A DNA stretch of 64,000 bases. Origin: Branchiostoma floridae (taxonomy: Eukaryota > Chordata > Leptocardii > Amphioxiformes > Branchiostomatidae). The stretch is from positions 9,511,060 to 9,575,059 of the forward strand of contig NC_049997.1 of assembly GCF_000003815.2 (NCBI RefSeq), read 5' to 3'. The notes beneath the pieces were generated by a model that saw only the letters and a program-made list of their open reading frames with translations, did not search any database and was not told where the DNA came from. Both the position numbers and the translations under genes were made by a program. Of this stretch, positions 37,121 through 49,600 are shown in pieces; the stretch's first letter is position 1, and each line of letters opens with the position of its first letter.

Positions 37121-37437
37121 TATCTTTCCTGCGCTGTGATTGGCGATGCCTATATTAGGCGAAGACCCAATCCCATATAAAGGCAGGATAGACTATTCAC
37201 ATGCAGTTTGACGGACTCATCCGCACAGCCTGGAATCCGTCGAAGACGTGAACATGGGATAGAAGGAGTGGGACAAGGGAAAAGAGGTAGGCACGATGGA
37301 GCGCAGTTTTCTTTTTCGCCCGCCCACCCACCCACCCACTCAGTCTGGGGAATGTTATATGTATCACATCTTCGCGCGACTCCAGGCACCACCCCATAGC
37401 TTCATATGGATGAGTCAATCACTGCGCAGAAAGAATA
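37121..37437. mobile_element. 317-bp miniature derivative of the 6.4-kb element
   Basis: It keeps the 110-base left end and the 54-base right end of the larger element and replaces the interior with about 150 bases including a C-rich run of 'ccca' repeats. It is flanked on both sides by GGTAAC (37115-37120 and 37438-37443), which may be a 6-bp target duplication or part of the ends. It lies only about 50 bases beyond the polyadenylation signal of TBC1D15. Confidence 0.8.
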
Positions 37438-37487
37438 GGTAACAATTTTGACTATTTTCACACCATCCTATGCAGTCTGGTAGAGAC

Positions 37488-37493
37488 TTTATT
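37488..37493 (-). terminator. Polyadenylation signal of the TBC1D15-like gene
   Basis: Read on the minus strand, AATAAA occurs 105 bases after the stop codon at 37598-37600, giving a short 3' UTR that ends before the transposon at 37437. Confidence 0.6.
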
Positions 37494-37597
37494 CCACAAG
37501 CAGCTTGGTAAATACTTCCCAAACAGCTAACAAAATAAGCACAGGGCAAAACATCTATTTTACTATCAGTTGCCAGCACTTTTCGGAAACCCCCCAT

Positions 37598-40500
37598 CTA
37601 GAAAGTGGTTTCTTCCTGATCAGGCACTATCTCTATGCTACTGTCAGCAGATCTAGCGGAACCGCCAGAATCCGCTGATTCCGTTGTCGACGTTCCGTTG
37701 TCGGCGTCACGTTCCGACTTGATGGCAAGGATGTCTCTGATTGGTTTAGGAATGTCCCTGCATTCCGCGATCTGTATGTAGATGCCTTCTGCTTTCTTCA
37801 TGATGTCCTCTACGTCTATGTGCAGGGATAGGTCATTTATGTGCTGCAAAGGAATGGAAAAAAACAAGGTAATGTTTCATGTAAAAATGTACCATTGCAA
37901 GGTCAAATCAGTTAAGGATGTTTCCAAGCAACTGCTTGTCATACACTCACAAGCTGGTATGAGAGCACAGATGCTATTATAAAATGTGTAAAAAAGTTCA
38001 TGTGCCAAGACATGAAACCCTTCAAAATAGTTTTTTTTTTTTTTTAAGGTGAACCAAAAGTAATTTCTAAATGCTGCTATGACAAGTGTGGAAAAAATGT
38101 ACATTTTTTTTTTGTAAGCATCTGCCATAATCTAAAGATGACATCAATGATCCATGAGATGTTTGATTGTTCTAATCATACTTTCATTTCATTCCAACCA
38201 AAAATGACCCACCCTTATAACTAGAACAAGTTTATGTATATTAAGTCTTGTATTGTATTGTCTTAATCAACAGGGCGACATTTGTAGCTCTTAGTAATAG
38301 CCATTGGATTGCAAGCCAGTTGGAAAGCCTTAAGCTTGAATGCATTTTTCACACTAAATGATGATAAAAATAAAAATAAAAGTGAAACAGAGAAATGCTT
38401 GATGTTCTATTGAGTTTAAGCTACCTTGAGGATCTCGTTAAAGCCGAGGTAGTTGTCCATCATGGCTGACTTCTCGGTGTCCAGGATGGCCATACACAGC
38501 AGCAGGTGGAAGTTCTGACACAGGTAGTCTGTCCAATGGACCTGCAAGAAAAGGGAACAGTTCAGTCGTGCCTCCTTGTGGACAACAAATGAACTGCAGG
38601 GCTCTTACTACAGCATTCAACTTTGAAACTTAATTCAGAAGATACCTTGCAGCCAGTGGATGAATTTTGTATGACAAAAAAATTATTCAAGACATACTGA
38701 GAGCTTGGTATTATGTGGAACATTGTGGTGGAAAGATAATGTAGGACTGAATTTAGAAAAGGTAATGCTAGATGATGAAATGTAAACAAAATGTTGCTAC
38801 GAGTTTGGTGCAGAATTGGCTAGTGTGTGGCTGTATTGTTGAAGGCAGTGAAGTAGGTATTGAGAGATGGTATACTGTGGAGAATTGTGGAAGTAAGGCA
38901 AGGTAGGACTGAATAAAGAAAGGTGATGCAAGAAATGTAGACAAAGTGTTGCCCTGACCTCCCAGAGTCTCATGATGTCTGGGAAGGAGAATTCTCTCTT
39001 AAACTGGATCAGCAGCCAGCGGAAACAGAAGTACATGTTGGCGGACTCCTTCGATTCTGGAAGAAGAGAAAATGTGACACTTGTATACACAGAGGAAGAA
39101 AACCTAGAACATTTTTGCTTCAATTCATAATCAGTCAGTCAGTCTGTCAGACGTTTTTCTTACAGGAAACTTTGGAAACTATTCAGCCCATTAGCTACCT
39201 ACAGGTTAGCACAAATGCTTGCGCTCCAATCAATACACATCTGTGATGCTATCTACATGTAAAGAAACAAGCCCTATGAACAATCCAGTTTCAGATAAAA
39301 CTTGCTTGATGATTCACAGTAGGCCTTGTTCCTCCAGAAATCCCACCGAAACTCCCATTCTAGATTTGGAGTCTGGTCTGGCTCCAGAAACAGTTCTTAA
39401 ACTATGTCCAAACAGTTTAATTAACCTTTGTACTGATTTCTACGCTCAAAGCCACCGATCTATCGACGATTGTCCCTACCTAGATAGGTGTACATCTGTG
39501 GGTCCAGGAAGTGCACCAGAGTCTGGAGCTGGATCAGCTGTGTCTTCATCCCCTGCTGGTCTGTCTCAAAGTTGTGGTGCTGGACAAGGAGAGGTGTATC
39601 TTTAACATAGAACTAGCAAACTACCAAATCACTTATGGCTATGTACACTGCACATGTGTTATGTGTAGATGTGAGGAACCTGTGTAAAGCCCATCATGAT
39701 CATACAGTCAATGGCCATTTTCGCATTGATCACCAGGTCTCTACACCTCAAAACTGCCCAACAGTCAAGTATAATTTTTCCTTATAAATCTATCATATCA
39801 CATTGAATGGGTCTCAATGACCTGCCAACATCAACTGGTTCCTAAAAATTTTGCCATGATCAAGACAACAACAGGTGTATTATTGCCAAAGAATAACATT
39901 TACAGCTCTTAGACTCATCTTCTGATCAATTTTCCTTCTGTCTGACTGTGCATTGAAACACTAGTTGCTTCTTCCACAATCCTCAGTAAATATACAGTGA
40001 ACATCCAACATTTTTTTTTTAAATCTTTAAAAAAGAGTTGGAGCTCACCACTCTATCCATGAATCCCACCAGGCACCAGAAGGCGTCCACTTCATTCTCC
40101 ATCACCATCAGGATAGGGGACAGCAGGTCACTCATGCCCTGTACATAACCTGGGGGATACAGTAGGGAGGAGTTTGTGTATATATAAGAACACGTAAGAA
40201 TCACAAGTCAGAGGTGGATAGTGATTCACGTAATTTTATACAGACTAAAAAGTAGACTAAGTGCAATGGCCGAGTGGGTAGAGTGTTTGCCTTGCATTTG
40301 GTAGGTTGTGAGTTTATTCCTCGGCAGAGTCAAAGACTTTAAAAATGGTACATGGCCATCAACATTTCCACATTAAGTACATGATTTCAAGAAAAAAGCA
40401 TCCTTTTCATTCATTCCATCATTTATTTCGCTTCTTCTGTACTCTTCAGGAAGCTCAATTGGCTGAAGATCTGTATAAGAAGTGTTCAATAAGCCTGATG

Positions 40501-43500
40501 TTTCAGCAACTGTCACCTTTATAGGGCATCAATGAATGGTTCTACTCCTTAACACAGAATCACTCTCAGAGAGGTTGAAAACGGTCACCTAGTACCTAAA
40601 TGTTATCAAGTGACTTATCAACTTGATGAAACTAATCAAGGGTTGCTTGAGATCTCCTTGACTTACCCAGGTCAAAGTTGTACATGCAGTAGGTCATGAG
40701 GATGTCGTACAGCAGGGTCAGACTGGGGTTCTGTTCTCCCTCGAAGAACGGGTGTGTTCTGTCTGTTCTGTTTACGTCTTTCTCTGTACAGGACAAAGAA
40801 GGAAAATCAGCTGATGCAGAACAAGCTCCTACTACAGTAACTGTTAAAAATCTTCCAGTTTCAAGGCATTGTGTAGGTACATTTGTAGCCTACCAAGAAT
40901 GAGTAGTTGCAGCTGAACTTTAAGCTGGAACATTTCTAGCCTGGATACCAGACCCCAGCCTGATCTCAAAAATATCTATCGTGTAGGGGCCTGGCCTGAC
41001 CTGATAGGTCTTTCTCTCAGTTTGCCCACATGACAGATATAGTTTTTAGATCAGGCTGGGATCTGGTATATCCATGCTAGAATATTTCAGACAATGGTAG
41101 AACTAGGAATAGATACAAGGCCCTGCTACAGTGTGCATATTCATCAATTAGTCAAAACAAAAGGCCACACATTTCTATCTGTTTCAATCACAAGGTAAAT
41201 GCACATTGTGAAGCAAGATTAGGATGAATCGCATAATTATATAGTAAGACATAGAAGAAGTTGGCGTGGCGGAGGCGGGGTCTCTCTCCCAGTTCAAAAC
41301 TGAACTGGGGAGGGCCCTGCTGCATTGAGTCGCCCCTACACGTCCTTGTATATATGTAAATAACACTAACCCACCACATTCACTTGTCTTGTCTTTTGCA
41401 CCCACAGATCAGTTGTTTATGTTCCGTTGTGTGCTTTTTTTGTGCCTTTGTTTTCCCTATGTTTGTATGGCACTAGCACCTGTTACTAACAAACATGCGC
41501 ACTGCTATTAATCCCCGTAAGGGGGCTAAGCAGTAGAAAAGAAGAAGAAGAAAAGAAGAAGAAGATGTCTGACCAATGAGACTCCTCCTGTCCCTGAGCT
41601 CAGTAAACCTGCTCTCCTGGTCCTCTGTGATGGACTTCCACTGCAGCTTCATACGGAAGTAGTCATCTCTGCAACACATAAACCGGATTGTCATTAAACA
41701 TACTACATGTAAAAAGGTAAGTGTAAAGTAAAAAGTAAGGGTACTACGGTAATCCTGTAGCCTTTTAAAGCGATAAGGGTGGTGCGTTGTTATGCACTGT
41801 GTCAAGGTTAATCTCCAAGAAGATCCTACGGTAGCAAAAGATAGTATCAAAAGCTGGCAGAGGAGTGAAGCCAGCTTAGGATTGTGTTAAGCACCAAACA
41901 GGAAGGAGGGCAATTAGCACCTATACTGCAAGCACAGTTTGATTGGGAAACAATTGGATGTTAATGGCCTTTGTTCTAGCCGACTGGAGGCAGATTCTAC
42001 ATGGCAAATGGACACCTCTTGGCTGACTACACTCCTTTGCCATTGTAGGATCTGCTTAGAGATTATATCACGGTATATTGGGAGGCAGAGCCCAACCCTT
42101 TCGTCAGGTACCCAGTTTTACAGTGGATGGAGTGAGGAAAGTCATGTAAAGTGTCTTTCCCAAGGGCACAAGATCAGTAGCATGACAGGACTTGAAGTTG
42201 AACTTACTCTTTTCTTTTCCTGAGCTCCAGCCTGTCCTTGTGTGTAGAGTCCCACTTGTAATACTCTAACAGGAATGGCCACACCTCTTTTCTCAGGGAT
42301 GGGTGAATACCCTGCAACAAAATGACAAACAATGAAACAATTACACTGCAACTAGATGTCAGCATCATATTCAGTTAACTACAGCAGTACTGTGCCATAT
42401 TTAATATCAGTTCTAAGTTTGGACTTTTTACATACAAGCTGGCAATGTAACAATTTATTTTGAGCAATCACATACCAGTGTATGCCTACCATAATCAATA
42501 CAAAAAACTTTTAAAAAAGGAAGCGTGGTGGGTTCTATAACATGCTCAAAATATGTGTGGCTGTCTTCACATGCACAGCAACGTTTAGAATACTGATTTG
42601 AACCCTTGCAATCCTAGGACATCACTGCTAACCATTAGAGCACAGAATAAAACACTATGCGTGGCTGTTTTCAGATAAAGGAGATACGTCCACTTGATGG
42701 TGTGAATGTTACAATGTCACCCGTACCCCTCTGAAGATTGCCTCTAGCAGCAGTGGAATGCTGGTGATTCTGCCCTCCCCATCCTGGTGGTTCTTCCACT
42801 GGTCAGGACTGACGGGCTGTCGTCGTTCCACATCGGGTCTGGGGCCAAGACTGGCCTGGATATAGCAAAGGGCAGAAACTGTTAGCAGAGGAAATCTAAC
42901 AATGGTAAAGCATTCTACACAGTCACTCCTTGTAAAAGGCCATTTATTTCCTATATGAAACATTGCACAATACGTGTAACCTTTATCTGTTGGGTAACCT
43001 ATATCTGTTGCTTTTAAAAACTAACTAACTATTTGGGGATATCACGTTGACGGACGTTGTTTTAAAATTTCAATATTTTCAGTACATTGAAGGTTAAAAC
43101 TACCACCCGTAGAATTGATGTGCCTAAATACACTGTTTTGACAAACAACGGATATAGGTTACCCTGCGGATAAAGGTGAACTAGCGTTAATGTTTAAATA
43201 TGTAGATTATGATCAACCAAAACCAAGTTCTCAAACTTTTTTGCATTGAGCTTATTCATGACTGTCAAAGACTGTAAACTCATTACATAATGTAAGTCTG
43301 TGTCTTCATCCCAACATTAACACTAAGTCTTGTCAAACTAACTTTTCTGCTTAACTCTTTGAATTGTTTGATTTATACATCTGCCTAACTCTGTATCATT
43401 GCCATTTCCTTACATTTCAGCCTGTAGAAATATGTAGAAGTATCAAGCAATGACACAACGCAATATTTCTATGCATCAATAGAATTTTTTAAAAATCAAA

Positions 43501-43813
43501 AAATATCTTGTGAAGATGGATTAAAAACGCTTCAATTGCAAATTGTAAATCATGTAATATATGCAGTCAATGAGTGTATTCTCTCTTTCACTTTACACAA
43601 GGATCACTTGCTCCTCACCCTTGTGATCAGGTCAAACTCGTTCTCCGTCGGCTGGATGTCCAGACCGGGCAGTTCTTCGCTAAGCAGGTCTGCCATCTCG
43701 TCGGGCGGTCTCTGCGTAGGATGGCCATTGGGCGCGATGAGCGTGTCGCGTAGGAAGTTCGTGACCTTGGAGAAGCCTCCTAGTGTTGTAGTGTACGGGT
43801 CTCGGAAGAACTT
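37598..43813 (-). CDS. TBC1D15: TBC1 domain family member 15-like Rab GTPase-activating protein (5' end not found)
   Basis: TBC1D15 stimulates GTP hydrolysis by Rab7 and works at late endosomes, lysosomes and mitochondria. Ten minus-strand exons join in phase: 43619-43813 (FFRDPYTTTLGGFSKVTNF), 42727-42855 (ERRQPVSPDQW...IFRG), 42208-42311 (GIHPSLRKEVWPFLLEYYKW), 41574-41668 (YFRMKLQWKSI), 40677-40783, 40049-40149, 39480-39579, 38959-39056, 38425-38541 and 37598-37843. The TBC catalytic residues are present: the arginine finger in EKDVNRTDR and the glutamine finger in GYVQGMSDL. The order of segments follows vertebrate TBC1D15/TBC1D17 throughout. The C-terminal tail is short and acidic/Ser-rich, ending IEIVPDQEETTF. 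The N-terminal third (about 270 residues in human, before the DPYT segment) was not found on this strand up to 52 kb. The gene is therefore incomplete in my reading. Confidence 0.93.
40261..40335 (+). mobile_element. tRNA-derived SINE head
   Basis: 'atggccgagtgggtagag' matches an RNA polymerase III A box, and 'ggttgtgagtttattcc' about 30 bases later matches a degenerate B box. The spacing is that of a tRNA gene, but no acceptor stem or cloverleaf closes, so this is a SINE rather than a tRNA. It lies in a TBC1D15 intron; its 3' extent is unclear, perhaps to about 40480. Confidence 0.6.
40936..41081. mobile_element. Foldback MITE 'ctagcctggataccagaccc'
   Basis: The left end 'ctagcctggataccagaccc' then 'cagcctgatct' is inverse to the right end 'agatcaggctgggatctggt' then 'atatccatgctag'. 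It is in a TBC1D15 intron and belongs to the same family as 14047-14117. Confidence 0.65.
41180..41566 (+). mobile_element. Retroelement-like insert with A/G-rich (GAA)n tail touching a TBC1D15 donor
   Basis: The insert ends in 'ccccgtaagggggctaagca', then 'gtagaaaagaagaagaagaa' and further GAA triplets up to about 41566. A simple-sequence tail of this sort is typical of LINE/SINE 3' ends. A hairpin CCCAGTTC/GAACTGGG lies at about 41288-41310. The tail stops about 6 bases from the exon donor at 41573. Confidence 0.5.
41807..42066. mobile_element. MITE with 'gttaatctccaagaagatcc' ends
   Basis: Inverse ends 'gttaatctccaagaagatcc' and 'ggatctgcttagagattata' identify a second, longer copy of the family at 25954-26139. 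Shared internal words include 'agatagtat' and 'aaaagctggca'. It lies in a TBC1D15 intron. Confidence 0.75.
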
Positions 43814-44618
43814 CTGCAAGGGAATGACAAGGAATGGGTTAAAAGGACATTCTCATTTCTACTCGTTTTCTCCTTGCATCCAGAATTTTCTATAGAACAG
43901 CACTTACTGACACTGATTAAGTCCATTCATTCAGTTGTTCATTAATCCATTTGTTTGTACATTCTTTGTTAATCATTCATAATATTTGATAAATACTCTG
44001 TAACCTCTTTTGTTTCCTATCCCACAGAGTAAGAGACTAAGACTGCCAATGTCCAGAGACATGGTAGACTTATCTGCCACATGATATACGGCAATTAAGT
44101 ATTAAATGTCATGAAGTTTGCTATATGTTTTTGTTTTTTTTTAAATGTGGAAAATAAAATCAATCACGTGCAATGCTTCCATCATATCAATAAAACAAAA
44201 AGGAACAACACTTGATACAAAACAACTCATCTTTAATCTTGACATTGTTGCAGCAGTTAATTTTTTAACTTTGTTAGTTGGTTTGTTCCAGTATGGAGAG
44301 TATCATTGAATGATATCATTAAAGTTACCTACATGTAGATCTGGCCAAAATATACTTGGGCACATTGTGACTAGCCTGATTAAATCTTGCCTATAGCAGC
44401 CCACCCAACATCTGTGGGGAGGGGCGAGTTAAAGCCACGGACAGCAGAGTTACACAGTGTTACGTAGACTACACTGTGGCCAGGGTCAGATTCTGGCCAG
44501 TTCCATAAAATTGATATCTCAAATGACTAAATTATCCATACAATAAGCCACCAAAATCACAAGTGCTCGGCTATAGAATGTATTGACACATACCATACAC
44601 ACAGCACAATTATTATTC

Positions 44619-46700
44619 CAGGGCTCGAAATCCTTTTTTCGCTCGAATACCTGCACAGCTGCATTTTACCTGCACTAACATGCATATGCAGGTATTTCGA
44701 GCCTTGAAAATGAATATAATCATTATGTCAATCATGAGAACGAAGGAAGGAGGTGTCTCTCTTTGTTCTAAGAAAGTTGAAGGAAGTGACAGGTCACCAG
44801 AGAGCATTGCCCTTGGCAGCCCCTGCAGTGCCTGTGTTGTGTCTCCCTGTAAGTCATCTCAACATGCTTACACTGGCATTGCTCCAACACAACTTTAGCT
44901 GTAAACAAGATTCCTTTACTGAGACAGATTCTTTTTTTTTTGTACACAGAAGCAGGTCAGAGAATACTACAATGTCCTTGGCCAAAAGCACAAAAAGTTT
45001 GTTTTGTTTTAAATTAAGACACTTGCTATCTGGTGCTCCACGTTATATGTTTTGTTCAAATTCAAATTAAGTCTGTGGGAGGATGAACAAAAACGAGTAA
45101 AAAATTTTTTGGTCATCCTATCTCTCGTCATATCTAGAATTAGAGCTAAGTATAGTGACTCAATCAAAAGGGCTGTCTCCAGGACCCATTCCTCCATCCC
45201 AGGACAGAGATTATCTTTGGATGAACAAACATTTCACTCCAGTACATGTATTGAGACTTTGTGACATGAAATTCATGAACATGTTTTATAAATCTACTGT
45301 GACAAATTCAACAATAAAGATCAACAAGATTGGTTTGCAAACAACGAGTGGGACAGAAAAAAAATTAAAGCAGGAGACTGCCCTGATTCTTCCTACGAAG
45401 TTCAAAGACACTCAATTTGCCTTCTTTCATGATCAACCTCTGGTAACTTCTCTGACTTTACTTGTGTGTTGTGGTTGTTTGAGTTCTCCAGCTATGGCAA
45501 CAGAGTCTTTTTTGTGGTGTTCCTTTCCTCTTACCCAGATCTTAATCAATGATCTCCTACATAAAAACAAAATGCCTGATACCAAAGTCCAAAAGCAGAG
45601 AAACTGCTGAGTTTACACAACAGGAGGAAACTATAATACCAGGGGAAGGGAAATCGGGGACGAACCATTTCACTTTACATTATGTAAGGGTTGTCTACAC
45701 ATATGATGGGATGTCTGCCGTGTATGTGTACAAGGATATAATTTCATGGATATGCAGGCCTTGAAATGAACTTTTTCCCCTACTGTCCCAGAAGTGTTCC
45801 CAAAAATAAATTCCAATCGTCCCAAAGTGAGGATGGATGGTCCCAAGTAGGAAGTATGTATTACATCAATAAATATAATGTTGAGTCAGACTCAGAGTAC
45901 AAAATTTATGTATAACTAATTGTCAATTACATGTATACAATTAACTCAAAATCAATGCAGATTCAAACGTGTCTTGTCCAGAAATTTGAGACAAACCAAA
46001 CATAACAAGTTGAGGTTGGGAAGAAAAACCTTTTAACTGGTGATTTTGGGCCATCAGAAGGAGAATCATCATCTTCTGACATTAAAGATGTACACAGCTA
46101 TTTGTGTAGAACTTTAAGACTTACATGTCGAATTTCCTTCTGAAGTTTTTACTCCATGTAAATAAACGCTGTGGCGCACAGCCGGGAATATCCTTTTTTT
46201 AACCTCCTTGGGAGAATCGAGCAGATCATCAATAAATAAGCTGCCACCAAGCTCCCGTAACCCCAGTTAACTTCTTAATAAAAACAGTATATGACATATT
46301 ACAGAGTCTTAAAACGTTTCCAAAAATTTTTCTCCGATAAGATGGCATTGTTTTCACTTTGTTTTATGAGGTTCATGTGCCAGGATTTCCACGCACAATG
46401 CGCTGCAATACACTGGACTTGGGGAGCACGGATCTAATTTGGGGGGCTTTTGAGAGTCGAAAACTGATTTTTTTCATTCTGCAAATTTGCAGATTGATTT
46501 ATTTTTCTTCTGTAGTCTTGAAAATCTATCTGTAAATTGCAGATTGCAGACGGGTATTTCGAGCACTGATGGGGTTTACATTCTGATGTTGATTATTTTT
46601 CTATCGTCCAAAAAAAGGTCCCAAAGTGATTTTCTAGTGTTCCCGGCCTAAATTTTTGGTGCCCCGGGCCTATGGGACTATGTTAATTTCGAGCCCTGAT
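44619..46700. mobile_element. Nested elements with 'cagggctcgaaat' ends
   Basis: An end 'cagggctcgaaatcc' at 44619 is mirrored by 'ttaatttcgagccctga' at about 46683-46700. A small complete foldback copy lies at 44619-44706 ('ctcgaatacctgca' with 'tgcaggtatttcgag'). Further end-like sequences are at about 45750 ('caggccttgaaatga') and 46555 ('gggtatttcgagcactga'). This implies several related insertions nested in or beside each other. The segment 45775-46690 has phrases such as 'gtcccagaagtgttccc' and 'ggtcccaaagtg' repeated. Confidence 0.6.
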
Positions 46701-47529
46701 ATGGATATAAAATATTACTTAAGTATATGTTAATGGATTTATCATATCTTAACATTACTTAAATCATGTAACCTGAGTAGTCTGGCCAATAGGCTAACTT
46801 GAGTTTATCTTGAATGAAAAAAAGGCTCAAACAAACAAGCAAATAAACATACAAAGTTTAGATCCAATTGTTATGGGAAGGTGAGTAGTGTGCCATATTG
46901 ATGCAAGTGGAGTGTATGTTGTTGAGTTAGCAAGGCTAGCCCATAGTAATAGCCACTGTCTAGTTACATGGCAGTTCTGACTAGTTAAGTTATTGTATGA
47001 CCAAACAAATACATCAAATCAAATCTAATTATGACCAAAAGGCAGGCTGGAAAATTTCTGGATCTCCCCTTGTCATTTAGGTTTATATACCATCTCTTCA
47101 TGCAACAAATCTCTGGTAGTGCATTGTAGCCTTCTTGAGTGTTGAACAACTAGTCCCTAAAACCACATGTGGCCATTAAGTTAATCAATGAGAAGATGTG
47201 ATAACATAAGTACATCTTGTGCATAAACTGAAAAAAAAAGAAGGGAAAAAAAGAAGTGCACAACACCATACGCAAATAGGGAAATTGTGCACCTTCTTTG
47301 TCTGACCCGCCGCCCTCAGAAATCGTGTGGCCTTCCCCTTAACATTGGTGTTCTGGATGGCAAGAAAACACGCAACTTAATGTGGAAGGGTATGATGGGG
47401 GTTTGGAGCAACATATGGAAGCATAATCCTGAAGAGGGGGTTAACCTGAATGCAATATACTTTGCTGACATGAAAAATCACATTAGTCATGAAATGGTCA
47501 TACAAAGATGCATAATAAGCAATGCGCTG

Positions 47530-47770
47530 AAATTTTGCTGGACAAAATGAGGAGCGCCATGGGATAACACAGAGGATGGTGCTGGGTTTATATGATAGCC
47601 AGGTATGCAAATGTGGACCTAATTTGCATAATTTATGGTAAAATACTACCAAACCATATTGTTAAATGATGAAGCTTTCATGATTATGATCATGATATGC
47701 AGGCAATAACTGGCTCAATGGTCAATGATGGATGATTTTAGTTTGATAATTGTGACTTCTTCAAGTTGTT
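47530..47770. repeat. Fragment related to the element at 1981-3063
   Basis: 'ggataacacagaggatggtg' followed by 'ggtatgcaaatgtggaccta' and 'atttgcataatttatgg' parallels the internal sub-repeats of the left-end element. No clear termini are seen. Confidence 0.45.
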
Positions 47771-49436
47771 GAAATTTAACCAAATTCAACAAAAAGTTAC
47801 CACTGCTTTATCAAACTTCAATTATCAATGCATTTCACGAAAGTATGGGTTCTACAAACTCTTGTTTCTGTAGGTTGCTTCTCAATAGAAATGTTTATAG
47901 TGCCAATACAACGCCGAAAAGCGAAATATAAGACAGTTAAGATAATGATTTCTGCTTCAACCTATACTGTGAACAAGAGGATATGGCTCCACATTCTCAT
48001 GGAGGTAGTTGAGGTACACATCATGTAACTTCAGGCTCATAACATGCAAGAATTGAAATATGGGAAAAAACAGTAATTAACCTCCTTAAACAACTTGAAT
48101 GGAGTGTAGTTTTCTATCAGAACTGAATCTTTTGGCATAACATTCATTTCATAGCATTGCAAGCTTGCTTATCATTTTGCTCATCACTCACAACTACATA
48201 TCTTGGATATCTGTACTGGCCAAACTGGTGCAAAAGGTTACATCCATAGTAACTGTTGCTAACAGTCCAGCTTTGCAGTCCTATGTTGGCAGCTGGTTGT
48301 ACTACATGTATACATGTACTTTGAAAGGACTTGTCACACCTACACCCTGGAAACTTAGTATCTAATTCCAAGACCTGTGTAGCTCTGTCTAATGAATCCT
48401 CTACTGTTCATGACCATGACAAGTTCCATTCAGCTCTTGGGCTCAAAAACAACCCAATAACTCTAAAAGATGTAGTTTTAACCCATTTTTAAGACTAACG
48501 ACGAGTCTACGAGTAGGAAACAGGTGGTTTTCATATGACTTGTACAGCAAAAAAGGTTGGAGATTTTATCTGTTTCCATGGCAACATAACAGCTGAAGCA
48601 TCGCTGACATCTAGACTGATTAACCTTCACCACTGTGCAGGTGTCAAAGGGCATGACCTTGGAGGCATGCTGGGAAAACAGTACCGAAGGTCAGGCATTA
48701 CAAACTTGATTCTATGGATAATATCCTCCCAAGAGTTTGAGGGGTTAAAAAGGAGACCTGCCTTAAAAAATTACAGGGATAGATAGATTTTGAAAAGAAG
48801 AGATAGCAGATGTTGCATGAAAGATGAAAGGACAAAACATATCTAAGCATAGTCCACTGTTTTCATTTATTGTTTATTGTTTTATGAACTCCTGAACTTA
48901 GCTGTTACATGTGACTGCAACTACTTACTGCTACTCTTCCAAGAGTAACAAAATAACACAGAAAACATGGACACTGGGCATATAAACATAGCATACAACA
49001 GCATCCCACAACTACTGCACTTGCGAAAGGAAGAAAACATCTCCAAGTTCCTAAAGTCATATATTACTTGTCACGTCCTTTGAACATACTTTACCCACAG
49101 CATCTATACCGGAACTTGTTACCAAGATGCAAGTAACATTGCCAAATCTGTCAAGAAAGAATCCCCTTGTTTTCCTTGGGCAAAGCAGGCCAAAGTAGGT
49201 ATGCATGCACATGTCGTCCCAAGAATTAAGTTCTTTGGCCTGATACGAGATTCAAGTATCAGAGGAACTCCTCAACTTGGAGAGAATAATCACTAAGGGA
49301 TTCACTGACATTCTCGGGCGCCATTGCCAATTCGTCAGAAGTAGAAAACATCTTGTTTTTCTCACAACAAGCAGGCGACTGACTGTATGCAGATATATGT
49401 GGTCCATAAAATCTAGTATGAACGGCCTAAAGATAA

Positions 49437-49600
49437 GGTAGAGAGCTGCGGGCCGACCTGCTGATAGATCAAGGAACTGATCATCTGCCTAAGATCATTA
49501 CCATTCTCTGGGGCACCAAGTTCAAGGAGGCAAACTTCAATCTCTTCCAAGTTGTTTTCCAGTTCTTAAGCAACAAGACTTTGGCAAGGTCTGGCACTTG
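49437..49600 (+). other. Orphan exon-like frame ending at a strong donor
   Basis: The frame reads ELRADLLIDQGTDHLPKI then ITILWGTKFKEANFNLF and continues to a consensus donor 'cacttg|gtgagtaat' at about 49600. The stretch GTD...ITI.GT resembles the consensus of an annexin repeat, but only weakly. No partner exons were found on either side. It may be an exon of an unrecognised gene, a gene relic, or chance. Confidence 0.25.

Noticed and set aside
30673-37437. LTR retrotransposon with the 110-base direct repeats as LTRs
   Set aside because: The left copy lacks the 3' part that the right copy has, the ends are inverted relative to each other, and no gag or pol frame exists between them.
40261-40335. 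A functional tRNA gene
   Set aside because: A and B boxes are recognisable but no paired acceptor or anticodon stems can be drawn, so a tRNA-derived SINE is the better explanation.
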